Shown here one piece after another: positions 16,955-25,331 of a stretch of DNA of 64,000 nucleotides. The stretch is from UBA4744 sp963707435 (GTDB taxonomy: Bacteria; Actinomycetota; Acidimicrobiia; Spongiisociales; UBA4744), in contig CAVPPF010000004.1 in assembly GCA_963707435.1 (NCBI GenBank), positions 297,527-361,526 on the forward strand, read 5' to 3'. The notes below the pieces were generated by a model. That model worked only from the letters and a program-made list of their open reading frames with translations, did not search any database and was not told the origin of the DNA. The translations under genes were made by a program, and so were the position numbers. Numbering within the stretch: the first letter of the stretch is position 1; every line of letters begins with the position of its first letter.

Positions 16955-18457
16955 TCAGAGTGTCGCCCGCCTAGCGGCCCTTCGGCGTTGGACCTGGGTT
17001 TCCTCGCCCTGTCGCACCGCGATAATCACCACGGCAAGGAACCAGAGGATCGCCAGGAGATACGGCCACTCCCCGACGGTCGTGTACAGGGTGTTGCCGG
17101 ATGCTCGAACCTTGACCTCTCCGGTGAGAATCTCCGCCGTGAAGAGGCCGGAAACCGTACCAACCGAGCCGTTGTTGGAGATGATCGTCGAACTTCCGGT
17201 GAGGGCAGCGTGGATCACGTCGACCCCCAGCGCCGAGGCGTGCATCCGGGTCATTCCGATGAACTGATCGGAAGCCGGTCCCAGCCCGTAGCTCGAGTTG
17301 TTGGTCGCTACGACGAGCAGGTCCGCTCCTTCGCGGACGGGGCCCCGCATGATTCTTGCGAAGGCGCCTTCGAACGAGATCACCGAGCCGAGTGAACCCC
17401 ATTCGGTTGAGAAGACGACCGGACCCTCGCCGCGCAGCATGTCCCGCGGCGCAGCCCGGAAGTTCTCCGTCCATCCAAACACCGCCCGCCACGGTATGTA
17501 TTCACCGAACGGCACCGGATGGGTCTTGAGATACTCCCCGACGATCCGCCCCTCGGGATCGAAGAGAAGATTGACGTTCGCAAAATGCTCGTCGTCGACG
17601 GGCCGGTCTCCTCCCACCAGCAGGTAGCTCTGCAGACGAACGGCTTCGGCTGCGATCTGTCCGGCGATCTCGGGGTTCTCGATGGGATCCGTTGCGTACC
17701 CGGTCGAACTCTCCGGCCAGACCACCAGATCCAGCTCTCCGGCAGGCAGGTTCCGGGTGAGATCGAGATGGCTCTCGGTGATCAACTTGCGCTCATCGGC
17801 ACAACGTTCCGCCGGGCAGGGACTGTTGCCTTGCACGATGGCGACCTGCAGAACCTGCCCGTCGGCTGCAGCAGGCCAGGCTGCCCCGGCTGCAAACAAC
17901 ACCAGCGCGGCCGCCGCACCGCCGGCCGACCAGATACGACCGCGACGGGTCTCCAGCTGCAAGGCAAGACCACCGGCCACCAGCATGGCGAGCACGGTCC
18001 AACCGGAAATGCCGATCCACTGCGCCGCGCCCCGGGCGCCGGCAAAGCCGCCGGTCGCGTACCCGAGCCAGCCCCACGTGAACCCTCCGACCGGAAGATA
18101 CGATCGAGCGAGTTCGGTGAGGGCCCAACCGCCGACGACGACACCCATCCATTGCCAATCCGGGCGATGGCGAGCCCGGAAGAGCGTCCAGGCAAAGGCG
18201 GCAGGGAACAGCGATTCCACCAGAACCAGGGGAGCCCAGGCGATCACCCCCATCTCCGTGATCCACTCCAACAGGGGCCCGAAGAACCCGATCCCGAAAG
18301 CCAGCCCGGCCAACAGGGCCTGCCGGCCCGACGCTGCACGGCGCACGCCCAGGAGGAACGGGGCCGGTGCGACGAACACGAGAGCACCCAGACCGAGTGG
18401 AGGGAAGGCCGCCCACATCAGCAAGCCGCCGAGCACGCCGAGGAGTATGGAAGTCAT
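16955..18457 (-). CDS. lnt: Apolipoprotein N-acyltransferase homologue with Ser at the Cys position
   Basis: A 500-aa membrane protein of the Lnt family, which N-acylates lipoproteins after signal cleavage. The first about 200 residues hold six or more hydrophobic helices; the remainder is a nitrilase-type domain. Glu249 (VVWPESS) and Lys311 (LKTHPVPFGEY) align with the catalytic Glu and Lys. The nucleophile segment reads VISFEGAF, with Ser361 where canonical Lnt has Cys; the codon is TCG, so it is not one base from TGC. The enzyme may be inactive, use serine, or act on another substrate. Many lipoproteins are encoded nearby. Confidence 0.85.
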   Translation of the reverse strand: MTSILLGVLGGLLMWAAFPPLGLGALVFVAPAPFLLGVRRAASGRQALLAGLAFGIGFFGPLLEWITEMGVIAWAPLVLVESLFPAAFAWTLFRARHRPDWQWMGVVVGGWALTELARSYLPVGGFTWGWLGYATGGFAGARGAAQWIGISGWTVLAMLVAGGLALQLETRRGRIWSAGGAAAALVLFAAGAAWPAAADGQVLQVAIVQGNSPCPAERCADERKLITESHLDLTRNLPAGELDLVVWPESSTGYATDPIENPEIAGQIAAEAVRLQSYLLVGGDRPVDDEHFANVNLLFDPEGRIVGEYLKTHPVPFGEYIPWRAVFGWTENFRAAPRDMLRGEGPVVFSTEWGSLGSVISFEGAFARIMRGPVREGADLLVVATNNSSYGLGPASDQFIGMTRMHASALGVDVIHAALTGSSTIISNNGSVGTVSGLFTAEILTGEVKVRASGNTLYTTVGEWPYLLAILWFLAVVIIAVRQGEETQVQRRRAARRATL

Positions 18458-18548
18458 GACGGGGGGATTCTATGACCTGCCCCGGCGATAGGACCCGGGA
18501 GTGCAGACCGACGGGCGCAGTTCCGGCCGCTCCTAACATCGGGACATC

Positions 18549-19355
18549 GTGGAAACATCGCTCGCCCGGGACCTCGAGATCGCCGTTTCAGCAGCTCGCC
18601 GCGGCAGCGACGCCATCCGGCCGTGGCTCGGCAGCCTCACGGGCGCCGACTTCAAAGGAGCCGTCGATCCGGTGACGCAGGCGGATCGCGAATCAGAGTC
18701 TGCGATCATCGCCACCATCAGACAGGCCCTGCCCGACGACGACATCCTGGCCGAGGAAAGCGGGGGAAATCCGCTCGAGCTCACCCGCCTGTGGATTATC
18801 GACCCTCTCGACGGAACGGTGAACTTCCTGCACCAGGTTCCCCACGTCGGGGTCTCGGTGGCGCTCTACGAACACGGGTTGCCGAGGGTGGGAGTTGTCA
18901 TCGACGTCTTCCGGGACGAGATCTTCACGGCTGCGGCCGGTCATGGCGCCTTCCGAAACCGTGAGCCAATCTCCGTCTCCACCCAGGGTGACCTGGGGGC
19001 GGCCCTCGTCGCGACCGGCTTCCCGTACGACCGCCGCACACACGCTGCCTCCTACACGGCCATCGTCGGCGAAATACTCACGCACATCCAGGGCATCAGG
19101 CGCATGGGGACCGCCTCCCTTGACCTGGCCTGGGTGGCTTGCGGTCGCTACGACGCCTTCTGGGAACTGAAACTCGCCCCCTGGGACGTGGCAGCCGGGA
19201 TCCTCCTCATTCGCGAGGCAGGAGGACGGGTGACCGATCCGACCGGCGCTCCCGCCCGGCCCGGCGATCCGGCCGTTGTCGCATCCAACGCAGCGCTGGA
19301 AGAGGCATTCCGGACCACGGTGGCTGCGGCGATCCCGTCCGGTCTGCTCGGATGA
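18549..19355 (+). CDS. Inositol monophosphatase family protein
   Basis: A 268-aa Mg2+-dependent phosphatase of the IMPase/FBPase superfamily. Metal-binding motif 1 is WIIDPLDGTVNF (Asp85-Asp88), preceded by the AEESGG glutamate; motif 2 is ELKLAPWDVAAGILL near the C-terminus. The substrate could be inositol-1-phosphate, histidinol phosphate or a sugar phosphate; the sequence does not decide. The start is GTG at 18549, where homology begins. It is divergent from lnt, with a gap of about 90 bp. Confidence 0.9.
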   Translation: METSLARDLEIAVSAARRGSDAIRPWLGSLTGADFKGAVDPVTQADRESESAIIATIRQALPDDDILAEESGGNPLELTRLWIIDPLDGTVNFLHQVPHVGVSVALYEHGLPRVGVVIDVFRDEIFTAAAGHGAFRNREPISVSTQGDLGAALVATGFPYDRRTHAASYTAIVGEILTHIQGIRRMGTASLDLAWVACGRYDAFWELKLAPWDVAAGILLIREAGGRVTDPTGAPARPGDPAVVASNAALEEAFRTTVAAAIPSGLLG

Positions 19356-19405
19356 GCCACCGGCGCCGCAGGTAAGCTCGGGAACGAGACAACGCAGAGG
19401 TGCCG

Positions 19406-19954
19406 ATGCAGTCCTTCGAACCATCCCTCGATGCCTACCGGCGAATCACCGGTCTCCGGGTGGTTCGCATGTACCGGCCCGACCCGATCGAGGACGCGCA
19501 GGTCGACATGATCCTGGAAGCCGGTCGTTGGACCGGGAGTTCGAAGAACACCCAGCCGTGGGCCTTCGTGGTGATCACCGATCCTGAGGAGCGGGAGCGC
19601 TTGGCCGAATGCGGGAGCTTCACCACGCCGCTGCTAGGAGCACCCCTCGTGGTGGTCATCGTAAGAATTCCCGGCGGCGGTGATTTCGACATGGGCAGAG
19701 CCGCTCAGAACATGATGGAGGCTGCTGCCGCCCTCGGGATCGGATCGTGCCCGGTCACGTTGCACCGCGAACCTTGCGCCCGCGAACGACTCGGCGTCCC
19801 CGACGATCACGGGTGCCGATGGGCGATCGCGTTCGGCTACCCCGACCTGGAACGTGAGCGGCAGATCCGCGGTGGCATACGCGCCACCCTGCCGCAGGGT
19901 CGCAAGCCTCTTGCCGATCTGGTCCACTACGGACGGTTCGGATCACCCGGGTGA
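19406..19954 (+). CDS. Nitroreductase-family flavoprotein
   Basis: A 182-aa FMN-dependent oxidoreductase of the nitroreductase fold. It has an N-terminal arginine-rich strand (RITGLRVVRMYRPDP), the AGRWTGSSKNTQPWAFVVI flavin-binding block, and the helix AAQNMMEAAAALGIGS near residue 100. The family reduces nitro compounds, quinones, enones or flavins with NAD(P)H. AGAGG lies a few bases upstream of ATG 19406; a GTG two codons earlier is possible. Its stop overlaps the amidohydrolase GTG by four bases, so the pair is cotranscribed. Confidence 0.88.
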   Translation: MQSFEPSLDAYRRITGLRVVRMYRPDPIEDAQVDMILEAGRWTGSSKNTQPWAFVVITDPEERERLAECGSFTTPLLGAPLVVVIVRIPGGGDFDMGRAAQNMMEAAAALGIGSCPVTLHREPCARERLGVPDDHGCRWAIAFGYPDLERERQIRGGIRATLPQGRKPLADLVHYGRFGSPG

Positions 19955-21531
19955 CCGAACGTCTCGTCGTCGCCGACCGGATCCGGACGGTCTCGGGGCT
20001 CCCCGGCGACGCCCTCCTGATCAGCGATGGCCTGGTCGCAGCAACCGGCCCGGCCACCGGGCTGCGCCGGCCCGGGCTCCCGGAAACTGCATATCCGGAT
20101 TCCGTCATCATCCCGGGTCTGCGCGATGCCCACATGCATCCGGTCCCGTATGCCCTCTCCCTCAGCCGCCCGACCCTGAAGGCCGCCACGAACCTCGACG
20201 AGGTCCTGGACCGGATCCGCCGGGCTGCGGGCCTCCTGCCCGTCGGAGAACCGCTCGTCGCCATCCGCCTCGACGACGAGAGTCTTGCCGAACGCCGCCT
20301 CCCAACACGCCACGAGCTCGATCTCGCCGCCGACGAGCGGCCCGTGCTGGTGTACCGCTACTGCGGCCACATTGCCGTTGCCAACACGTGGGCGCTCGAG
20401 GCCGCAGGTATCGGCCCGGCAGCCACCGATCCGGTCGGAGGCACCCTCGACCGCGACACCTTCGGGGTTCCCAACGGGATTCTGCGCGAAACGGCCATCG
20501 AACCCGTCGCAACTGCACTGAGCACCATGGGCATTGGTCCCGATCCCGCGGCCGTCCTGGCGGCCCTCGAGGGGCTCGTCACGCTGGGGCTCACCACGCT
20601 GGGAGCCATCGTTGCCGTCGGCACTGGACCCTGGTGCGACACGGGCAATGAACTCGAATCGCTCCTCTCCATCGCCGACCGGCTCCCCCTGAAGATCGCC
20701 GCCCTCGTCATTGCAGGCGATTCCGAAGAACTGGAACGGGCCGCTGCTTCGATAGGGCGGGCCGGACCCCGCCTCCGATTCCTGGGCGTCAAAGAGTTCG
20801 CCGACGGGAGCCTGGGCGGTCACACTGCAGCCCTGAGCCATCCCTATGCAGACCAGCCGGAGGAATCCGGCACCCTCCGTCTCGATGCGAGGGCGGTCGG
20901 CGCCAGGGCGCGCACCGCGCTCCGTCTCGGCGGGAAAGTCGCCGTGCACGCGATCGGGGATGTGGCCAACGCCCGGGTGCTTGACCTGTTCGATGAACTC
21001 CTCGCCGAGGGCGCCGATCCGGCGGATCTGCGCATCGAGCATGCCTCGATCCTGAACGGCGAGCTGATCAGCCGCCTGGCGGACAGCGGGGTCACGGCGT
21101 CGGTACAACCGGCCTTCATGACGTCCGAAGCCGGCTGGCTGGAGAAGCGCCTCGGCCCCGGGCGGCTCCCCGATGCCTATCCGCTGGCCTCCCTGGCTGC
21201 GGCAGGCGTTCCCCTGGCAGGAGGTTCGGACTGTCCGGTCGAGGCGCCCCACCCTCTCCAGGGCATGGCTGCCGCCCGGGACCGGGGTGGCCTGGTTCCC
21301 CGCGAAGCACTGTCCGGAACGCAGGCGCTTTCGCTCTTCACGGACGATGCGGCCCGAACAATGGGTGAACCGCAGCCGCTAGCCGTCGGCAGTCCGGCCG
21401 ACTTCGTGGTCCTGGACCGCGACCCGGTTGAAGCCACCCCGGACGAGCTCCGCAGCACCGGAATCCTGGCGACCTGGATCGACGGCAAACCCGTCCCCTA
21501 CCCGGACAACCCGGTCACCTGGAAGGGCTAA
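19951..21531 (+). CDS. Amidohydrolase family protein (YtcJ-like)
   Basis: A 526-aa metal-dependent hydrolase of the amidohydro_3/YtcJ group. The metal site is visible: H61-x-H63 in RDAHMHP, a lysine in LGVKEFADGSLGGH, histidines in VAVHAIGD and RIEHAS, and Asp427 in GGSDCPVE. Members hydrolyse N-substituted amides or cyclic amides; the substrate here is unknown. It starts with GTG overlapping the nitroreductase stop. Its TAA lies in the left arm of a 20-bp inverted repeat shared with the convergent selenoprotein gene. Confidence 0.9.
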   Translation: MTERLVVADRIRTVSGLPGDALLISDGLVAATGPATGLRRPGLPETAYPDSVIIPGLRDAHMHPVPYALSLSRPTLKAATNLDEVLDRIRRAAGLLPVGEPLVAIRLDDESLAERRLPTRHELDLAADERPVLVYRYCGHIAVANTWALEAAGIGPAATDPVGGTLDRDTFGVPNGILRETAIEPVATALSTMGIGPDPAAVLAALEGLVTLGLTTLGAIVAVGTGPWCDTGNELESLLSIADRLPLKIAALVIAGDSEELERAAASIGRAGPRLRFLGVKEFADGSLGGHTAALSHPYADQPEESGTLRLDARAVGARARTALRLGGKVAVHAIGDVANARVLDLFDELLAEGADPADLRIEHASILNGELISRLADSGVTASVQPAFMTSEAGWLEKRLGPGRLPDAYPLASLAAAGVPLAGGSDCPVEAPHPLQGMAAARDRGGLVPREALSGTQALSLFTDDAARTMGEPQPLAVGSPADFVVLDRDPVEATPDELRSTGILATWIDGKPVPYPDNPVTWKG

Positions 21532-21591
21532 TCCCGTTCTTGCGTGAGAAACCGCGCATATGCGCAGGAAACTCACGCAAGAACGGGATTA
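21529..21591. terminator. 20-bp perfect inverted repeat joining two convergent stop codons
   Basis: Arms 21529-21548 and 21572-21591 are perfect reverse complements. The left arm begins with the TAA of the amidohydrolase and the right arm ends with the complement of the TAA of the selenoprotein gene. The loop contains a second 12-bp perfect palindrome, GCGCATATGCGC (21554-21565). It probably terminates or protects both transcripts. No U-tract follows, so it could also be a mobile palindromic element. Confidence 0.7.
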
Positions 21592-21819
21592 GCGGGAGCG
21601 GATGGGTCCCGCGACGTCTTCGTACTCGGCGTGACGCCCGGTGGCCTTCTTGCTGTAGATGCGGGATCCGTCGACGTGCACCTCGAACACGCCCCCGCTA
21701 GAGGGAATCAAGGTGAACTCGTCGATCGATTCTTCGAATTCCTCGAGCAACTGTTCCATCATGCGGACCGCACGATCTGTGTAGTTTCAAGCCGCGCAGT
21801 ATTCGAGCCGGACCTTCAT
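21589..21819 (-). CDS. SelW/Rdx-family selenoprotein with in-frame UGA (Sec11)
   Basis: A 76-aa thioredoxin-like redox protein of the SelT/SelW/SelH (Rdx) family, read through an in-frame TGA at 21787-21789. The N-terminus MKVRLEYCAA-U-NYTDRA gives a CxxU motif (Cys8, Sec11), where many relatives have CxxC. The downstream part, with TLIPSSGGVFEVHVDG, the SKKATGRH turn and a close before PIRSR, is the unmistakable Rdx body and lies in the same frame. GGAGG sits 8 nt upstream of the ATG. A hairpin of bacterial SECIS type follows the UGA. Automatic callers will miss or truncate this gene. No sel genes are in the window; the host should carry selA, selB, selC and selD. Confidence 0.88.
21758..21776 (-). 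promoter_or_regulatory. SECIS-like hairpin after the UGA codon
   Basis: In the message, AUCGUGCG pairs with CGCAUGAU (eight pairs, one G-U) around a GUC loop. The first loop G lies 19 nt after the UGA. Bacterial SECIS elements have a G at the start of a small apical loop about 16-37 nt past the UGA, within the coding region, to recruit SelB. Geometry and position fit; binding is untested. Confidence 0.7.
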
Positions 21820-22175
21820 GGGCTGCACCTCCAGCAGATGTAGTGCGCTGGAGCCTAACCAGCGGCTCCGGCCCCGCGCCCCGTGGTCCACCGGTCGATG
21901 CACCGACCGGCCCGCCGCAGCAATGCCCGCCTCCGGGATTCCTCTCGAGCGAAACCGCCGCTCCAAGCGAAACCACCGCCGCTCCGAGCGGGACGGGGTG
22001 GGGAAGCAAGACCGCGGGTTCGAAACGGAGAACTGCCGGAGGCCGCCCGGACGTTGAGCAGGGAGGGAGGTACCTGCGCACCCGACCTGGGGAGATCGGC
22101 GCGCCAAGGCTCTCGGCTCCGGGCAGGCCGGCAGTGTTCCGCCGAAGCGGGACGAGGGTGAAGACCCGATGGGGT
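21820..22175 (-). other. 356-bp leader region without a convincing gene
   Basis: This stretch lies between the promoter/operator at 22176-22217 and the selenoprotein start. On the minus strand I see no ATG before the selenoprotein start, and the longest frames are low-complexity and overlap that gene out of frame. Two near-repeats of GCGAAACC-(A)-CCGCCGCTCC lie at 21950-21982. It is best read as a long untranslated 5' leader or degenerate sequence. Confidence 0.5.
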
Positions 22176-22191
22176 ATACCCTAGGGGGTAT
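22176..22191. promoter_or_regulatory. CsoR-type operator upstream of the selenoprotein
   Basis: ATACCC-TAGG-GGGTAT is a pseudo-palindrome of the kind bound by CsoR/RcnR-family metal or formaldehyde sensors. It sits on the expected start site of a leftward promoter (22190-22217). Repression relieved by copper or a related signal is inferred. The csoR gene 3.7 kb away is the obvious candidate regulator. Confidence 0.6.
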
Positions 22192-22217
22192 TGTATCCCG
22201 GCTGGGTTGTTTGGCAA
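22190..22217 (-). promoter_or_regulatory. Leftward sigma-70 promoter toward the selenoprotein
   Basis: On the minus strand TTGCCA (22217-22212) and TACAAT (22195-22190) are separated by 16 bp; each matches five of six consensus bases. The predicted start near 22183 lies inside the CsoR-type operator. Reading leftwards, the first good ribosome site and start codon belong to the selenoprotein gene, about 360 nt away. Confidence 0.55.
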
Positions 22218-22218
22218 C

Positions 22219-22989
22219 TCACGGCACGAGCCGGCCTTCCATCCCCCCGGCGACCACCACGACCTGGCCGGTCACATGCCCGGAGAGCCGGTCCGAGGCC
22301 AGGGTGACGACCTGTGCGGCCACATCTTCGGGCGCACCGAGCTTCTTCAGAGCCATGGTCGAGGTGACCCTGGCCTCCAGATCAGGATCCCGGCGCGCTT
22401 CGGATGTCATCGGGGTCACCGTCCACCCGGGCGCAACCACGTTGACGCGCACCGAACCTCCGAGGCGGGTTGCCTCGTTCTTGGCACTCAGCAAGAGGCC
22501 GGACAGGATGGCGCCTTTGGCGGCTGCGTAGTCGGCGTGTCCGGCCTCGCCGAATACGCCGGCCGTCGAGGCAATCAGCACGAGGTTTCCCTGCCGGGTG
22601 GTGGCGGCGTGACGAAGGAAACCCCGGGCCGTCAGGAATGCTGCCGTCAGATTGGCGTCAAGCGTTTCCCTCCAGCGTTCGAGCGGCAGCTCCCAGATCG
22701 GTTCGTCGGCCGTCGGCCAGACGCCGGCGTTCGCGACGACTACATCGACACGCCCCAGCGCCCGCATTGCTCGCGGAATGAGATCGTCTGCTTCCGCCTC
22801 AACGCGCAGATCCGCCCCGAGAGCTACCCCGCCAACGTCCGCCGCCAGTCGTTCCGCGCCCTCGACAGAGGTGTGGTAGTGAACGCCGACCAATGCCCCC
22901 TCATCGGCGAAAGCCCGGACGATCGCCTGCCCGATGCCGCCTGCCCCACCGGTTACTACAACTCCCTTGCCCGCCAATCCTGTGTCCAT
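22219..22989 (-). CDS. Short-chain dehydrogenase/reductase
   Basis: A 256-aa classical SDR. It has the Rossmann glycine motif VVTGGAGGIGQAI near the N-terminus, the VVANAG strand, a catalytic serine region (LIASTAGVFGE) and the YAAAK Tyr-x3-Lys pair. The C-terminal GMEGRLVP resembles FabG-type ends. It is NAD(P)H-dependent; the substrate is unknown. I chose the ATG at 22989 because homology starts at GLAGKGVVVTGG. The stop lies just upstream of the leftward promoter for the selenoprotein. Confidence 0.9.
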   Translation of the reverse strand: MDTGLAGKGVVVTGGAGGIGQAIVRAFADEGALVGVHYHTSVEGAERLAADVGGVALGADLRVEAEADDLIPRAMRALGRVDVVVANAGVWPTADEPIWELPLERWRETLDANLTAAFLTARGFLRHAATTRQGNLVLIASTAGVFGEAGHADYAAAKGAILSGLLLSAKNEATRLGGSVRVNVVAPGWTVTPMTSEARRDPDLEARVTSTMALKKLGAPEDVAAQVVTLASDRLSGHVTGQVVVVAGGMEGRLVP

Positions 22990-23081
22990 GGGGAGCAACT
23001 TAGTCCACGAGACTTCGGAGGCCGCAGCGCGCAACGAGGCAGAGGCACACGTTGCACAGCCTTGCCGCTCCCGACGGTTCG

Positions 23082-23273
23082 TCAGTCGCCGAAGAGCACG
23101 TCTCGCTGAATTCGGGCGAAGGCTCGATCCAGCTCGAGCACATCAACCGGATTCAGCCGGCGTTCGAGGCGAACCGCTGCGGTGCTGGTCTGGATTTCGC
23201 GCACAACCCAGACCAACGCAGCTACCAGGCCCAGAAGGGCTGCAATCCCGAGGATGGACAGAATCCACATCAT
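23082..23273 (-). CDS. Small single-pass membrane protein
   Basis: A 63-aa protein beginning MMWILSILGIAALL, with one transmembrane helix (about residues 2-25) and a short charged cytoplasmic tail that looks helical. No family recognised. An upstream in-frame ATG at 23366 would add 31 hydrophilic residues before the helix and would sit two bases from the divergent peptidase start, so I prefer 23273. Neither start has a clear Shine-Dalgarno. Confidence 0.5.
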   Translation of the reverse strand: MMWILSILGIAALLGLVAALVWVVREIQTSTAAVRLERRLNPVDVLELDRAFARIQRDVLFGD

Positions 23274-23368
23274 GGTTTGAAATCGGTCCGGAAACTCGTC
23301 GACTTGAGCGTGCCGGTCCGGCCCCCGGCTCCGTGCGACACGACTGCCCGGTGTAGGGTTCTCCATTC

Positions 23369-25321
23369 ATGCTCGTCGATTACTCGCTGATCACCGCGGC
23401 CGATGTCACCAGCATCGTCGCCGATGCAATCGAGGAGGCCGAGAAGGCCATCAGCTCCCTGATTGCCGTCGGGGAGCCGCGCTCGTTCGCCAACACGATC
23501 CAGCCCCTCGAAGACATTTCCGTTGCCCTCCAGGCCGCTTACGGGCAAGGACCTTTCCTGGGAAACGTCCATCCCGACGAAGCGGCGCGGGCGGTGGCTC
23601 GCGATGCCGAAGAACGGCTCGAGAAGTGGCAAGTCGAGCTCAGCTTTCGCCCCGACTTGTTTGCGGCGGTCAAAGAGTATGCACAGACCGATGAGGCGGG
23701 ACGGCTGGAGGGCGAACAAGAACGTCTGGTTGCGTTCGTCCTCCGCGACTTCCGCCGGGCCGGCCATGAACTCTCCCCGGAGGGCCGGGCCGAAGTTCAG
23801 CTCCTTCGCGAGCGACTGGTTGAACTCGAAGTGGCCTTCCAACGAAACATCGCCGAGTACGAGGATTACCTCGAGGTCGAGCGAGAGGACCTGTCCGGTC
23901 TTCCCGACGAGTACATCGAGCGGTTGGCGCCGGGCACCGACGGGAAATTGCGCGTGACCATGGCCTACCCGCACGTTGTCCCATTCATGGAACAGGCGGA
24001 ACGCCGCGACCTTCGCGAGACGCTCTCGTTCAAGTTCAGCAGTCGAGCGGTGGACGCCAACCGGCCGGTGCTGGAAGAAGCCGTTGCAGCGCGTGAGCGA
24101 ATCGCGCACCTCTTCGGACTCGACTCCTGGGCCCACTATCAGATGGAAGAGAAGATGGCGAAGCACCCCGAGGCCGTCGAGCGGTTCTATGCCGAACTCA
24201 TCCCGCCGCTTTCCCAGGCAGGAACGGCGGAGATTGCCGTCATGGCCGACATGCTCGCCGGAGACACGGGATCGAGGGACCTCCAATCGTGGGACTGGCG
24301 CTACTACGACACGCAGCTTCGAAAAAGGGAGTTTGGTGTCGATCCCAATGAGGTGGCCGAGTACTTCAAGCTCGAGGACGTGATCACCGGGATGTTCGAT
24401 CTCACAGCCGAGGTCTTCGGCCTCACCTACCAACCGGTCGTCGAAGCCCGGGCCTGGCATGAAGAGGTGCTGTTGTATCAGATCCTCGACACCGAAAGCG
24501 GACGGCATCTCGCATACTTCTATGCCGATCTCTTCCCCCGCGATGGCAAGTTCAGTCACGCTGCCGCCTTTCCGCTCTACCCGGGCCACCGGAGCCCGGA
24601 CGGGACCTACCACCATCCGGTATCGGCAATTGTGGCCAACCTCACCAAACCCACCGCCGACAAACCGGCTCTCTTGCAGCACACCGAAGTCGAAACCCTC
24701 TTCCACGAATTCGGGCATATCCTCCACATGTCCCTCACGACGGCCCGGTTCTCGCGCTTCTCAGGCGCAAACACCGAGTGGGACTTCGTCGAAGCACCCA
24801 GCCAGATCATGGAGGAATGGTGCTGGCGGCCCGAGGTGCTGCAAAAGTTCGCCCGGCACTACCGGACGGGCGAGCCGATCCCCAAGGAACTGGTCGACGA
24901 TCTCGTGCGGGCGCGCCACCTCAACGTTGCCTTGAACACCCTGCGCCAGGTCTCGTTCGGCGTGTTCGACATGGGCCTCCACGGCCCGGGGGACCACACC
25001 GATTTGGACCTGATCCACGAACGGGCCGAATCGGTGGGACTGCTGCCCCCGCACGAAGGTACGTTCTTCCCCGCCAGTTTTGGCCACCTGCTCGGGGGCT
25101 ACGACGCCGGCTACTACGGATACCTGTGGTCCAAGGTCTACGGACTCGACATGTTCAGCCGGTTCATCGCCGAGGGCGTGACCAACCCGGCCGTCGGGAG
25201 CAAGTATCGCCGCGAGATTCTCGAACGAGGAGGATCGCTCGACGGGGATGAGTTGCTTCGCGATTTCCTGGGTCGTGAGCCTTCCAATGAGGCGTTCCTG
25301 CGCCACCTCGGCATCAGCTGA
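23369..25321 (+). CDS. M3-family oligopeptidase
   Basis: A 650-aa zinc metallopeptidase of the M3 family (oligoendopeptidase F/thimet type), which cleaves short peptides in the cytoplasm. The HEFGH zinc motif is at residues 446-450, and the third ligand is expected in the following helix (FVEAPSQIMEEWCW). Long helices and typical M3 blocks (YPGHRSPDG, GLDMFSRF, SGANTEWDF) are present over the whole length. No signal peptide is seen. A U-rich hairpin follows the stop. The start is the first ATG after the divergent small membrane gene. Confidence 0.92.
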   Translation: MLVDYSLITAADVTSIVADAIEEAEKAISSLIAVGEPRSFANTIQPLEDISVALQAAYGQGPFLGNVHPDEAARAVARDAEERLEKWQVELSFRPDLFAAVKEYAQTDEAGRLEGEQERLVAFVLRDFRRAGHELSPEGRAEVQLLRERLVELEVAFQRNIAEYEDYLEVEREDLSGLPDEYIERLAPGTDGKLRVTMAYPHVVPFMEQAERRDLRETLSFKFSSRAVDANRPVLEEAVAARERIAHLFGLDSWAHYQMEEKMAKHPEAVERFYAELIPPLSQAGTAEIAVMADMLAGDTGSRDLQSWDWRYYDTQLRKREFGVDPNEVAEYFKLEDVITGMFDLTAEVFGLTYQPVVEARAWHEEVLLYQILDTESGRHLAYFYADLFPRDGKFSHAAAFPLYPGHRSPDGTYHHPVSAIVANLTKPTADKPALLQHTEVETLFHEFGHILHMSLTTARFSRFSGANTEWDFVEAPSQIMEEWCWRPEVLQKFARHYRTGEPIPKELVDDLVRARHLNVALNTLRQVSFGVFDMGLHGPGDHTDLDLIHERAESVGLLPPHEGTFFPASFGHLLGGYDAGYYGYLWSKVYGLDMFSRFIAEGVTNPAVGSKYRREILERGGSLDGDELLRDFLGREPSNEAFLRHLGIS

Positions 25322-25331
25322 GCGCCGGTCA

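Noticed and set aside
21698..22081. A 127-codon minus-strand frame containing GGGHCCGG
   Set aside because: Low complexity, no ribosome site, and it overlaps the well-supported selenoprotein out of frame.
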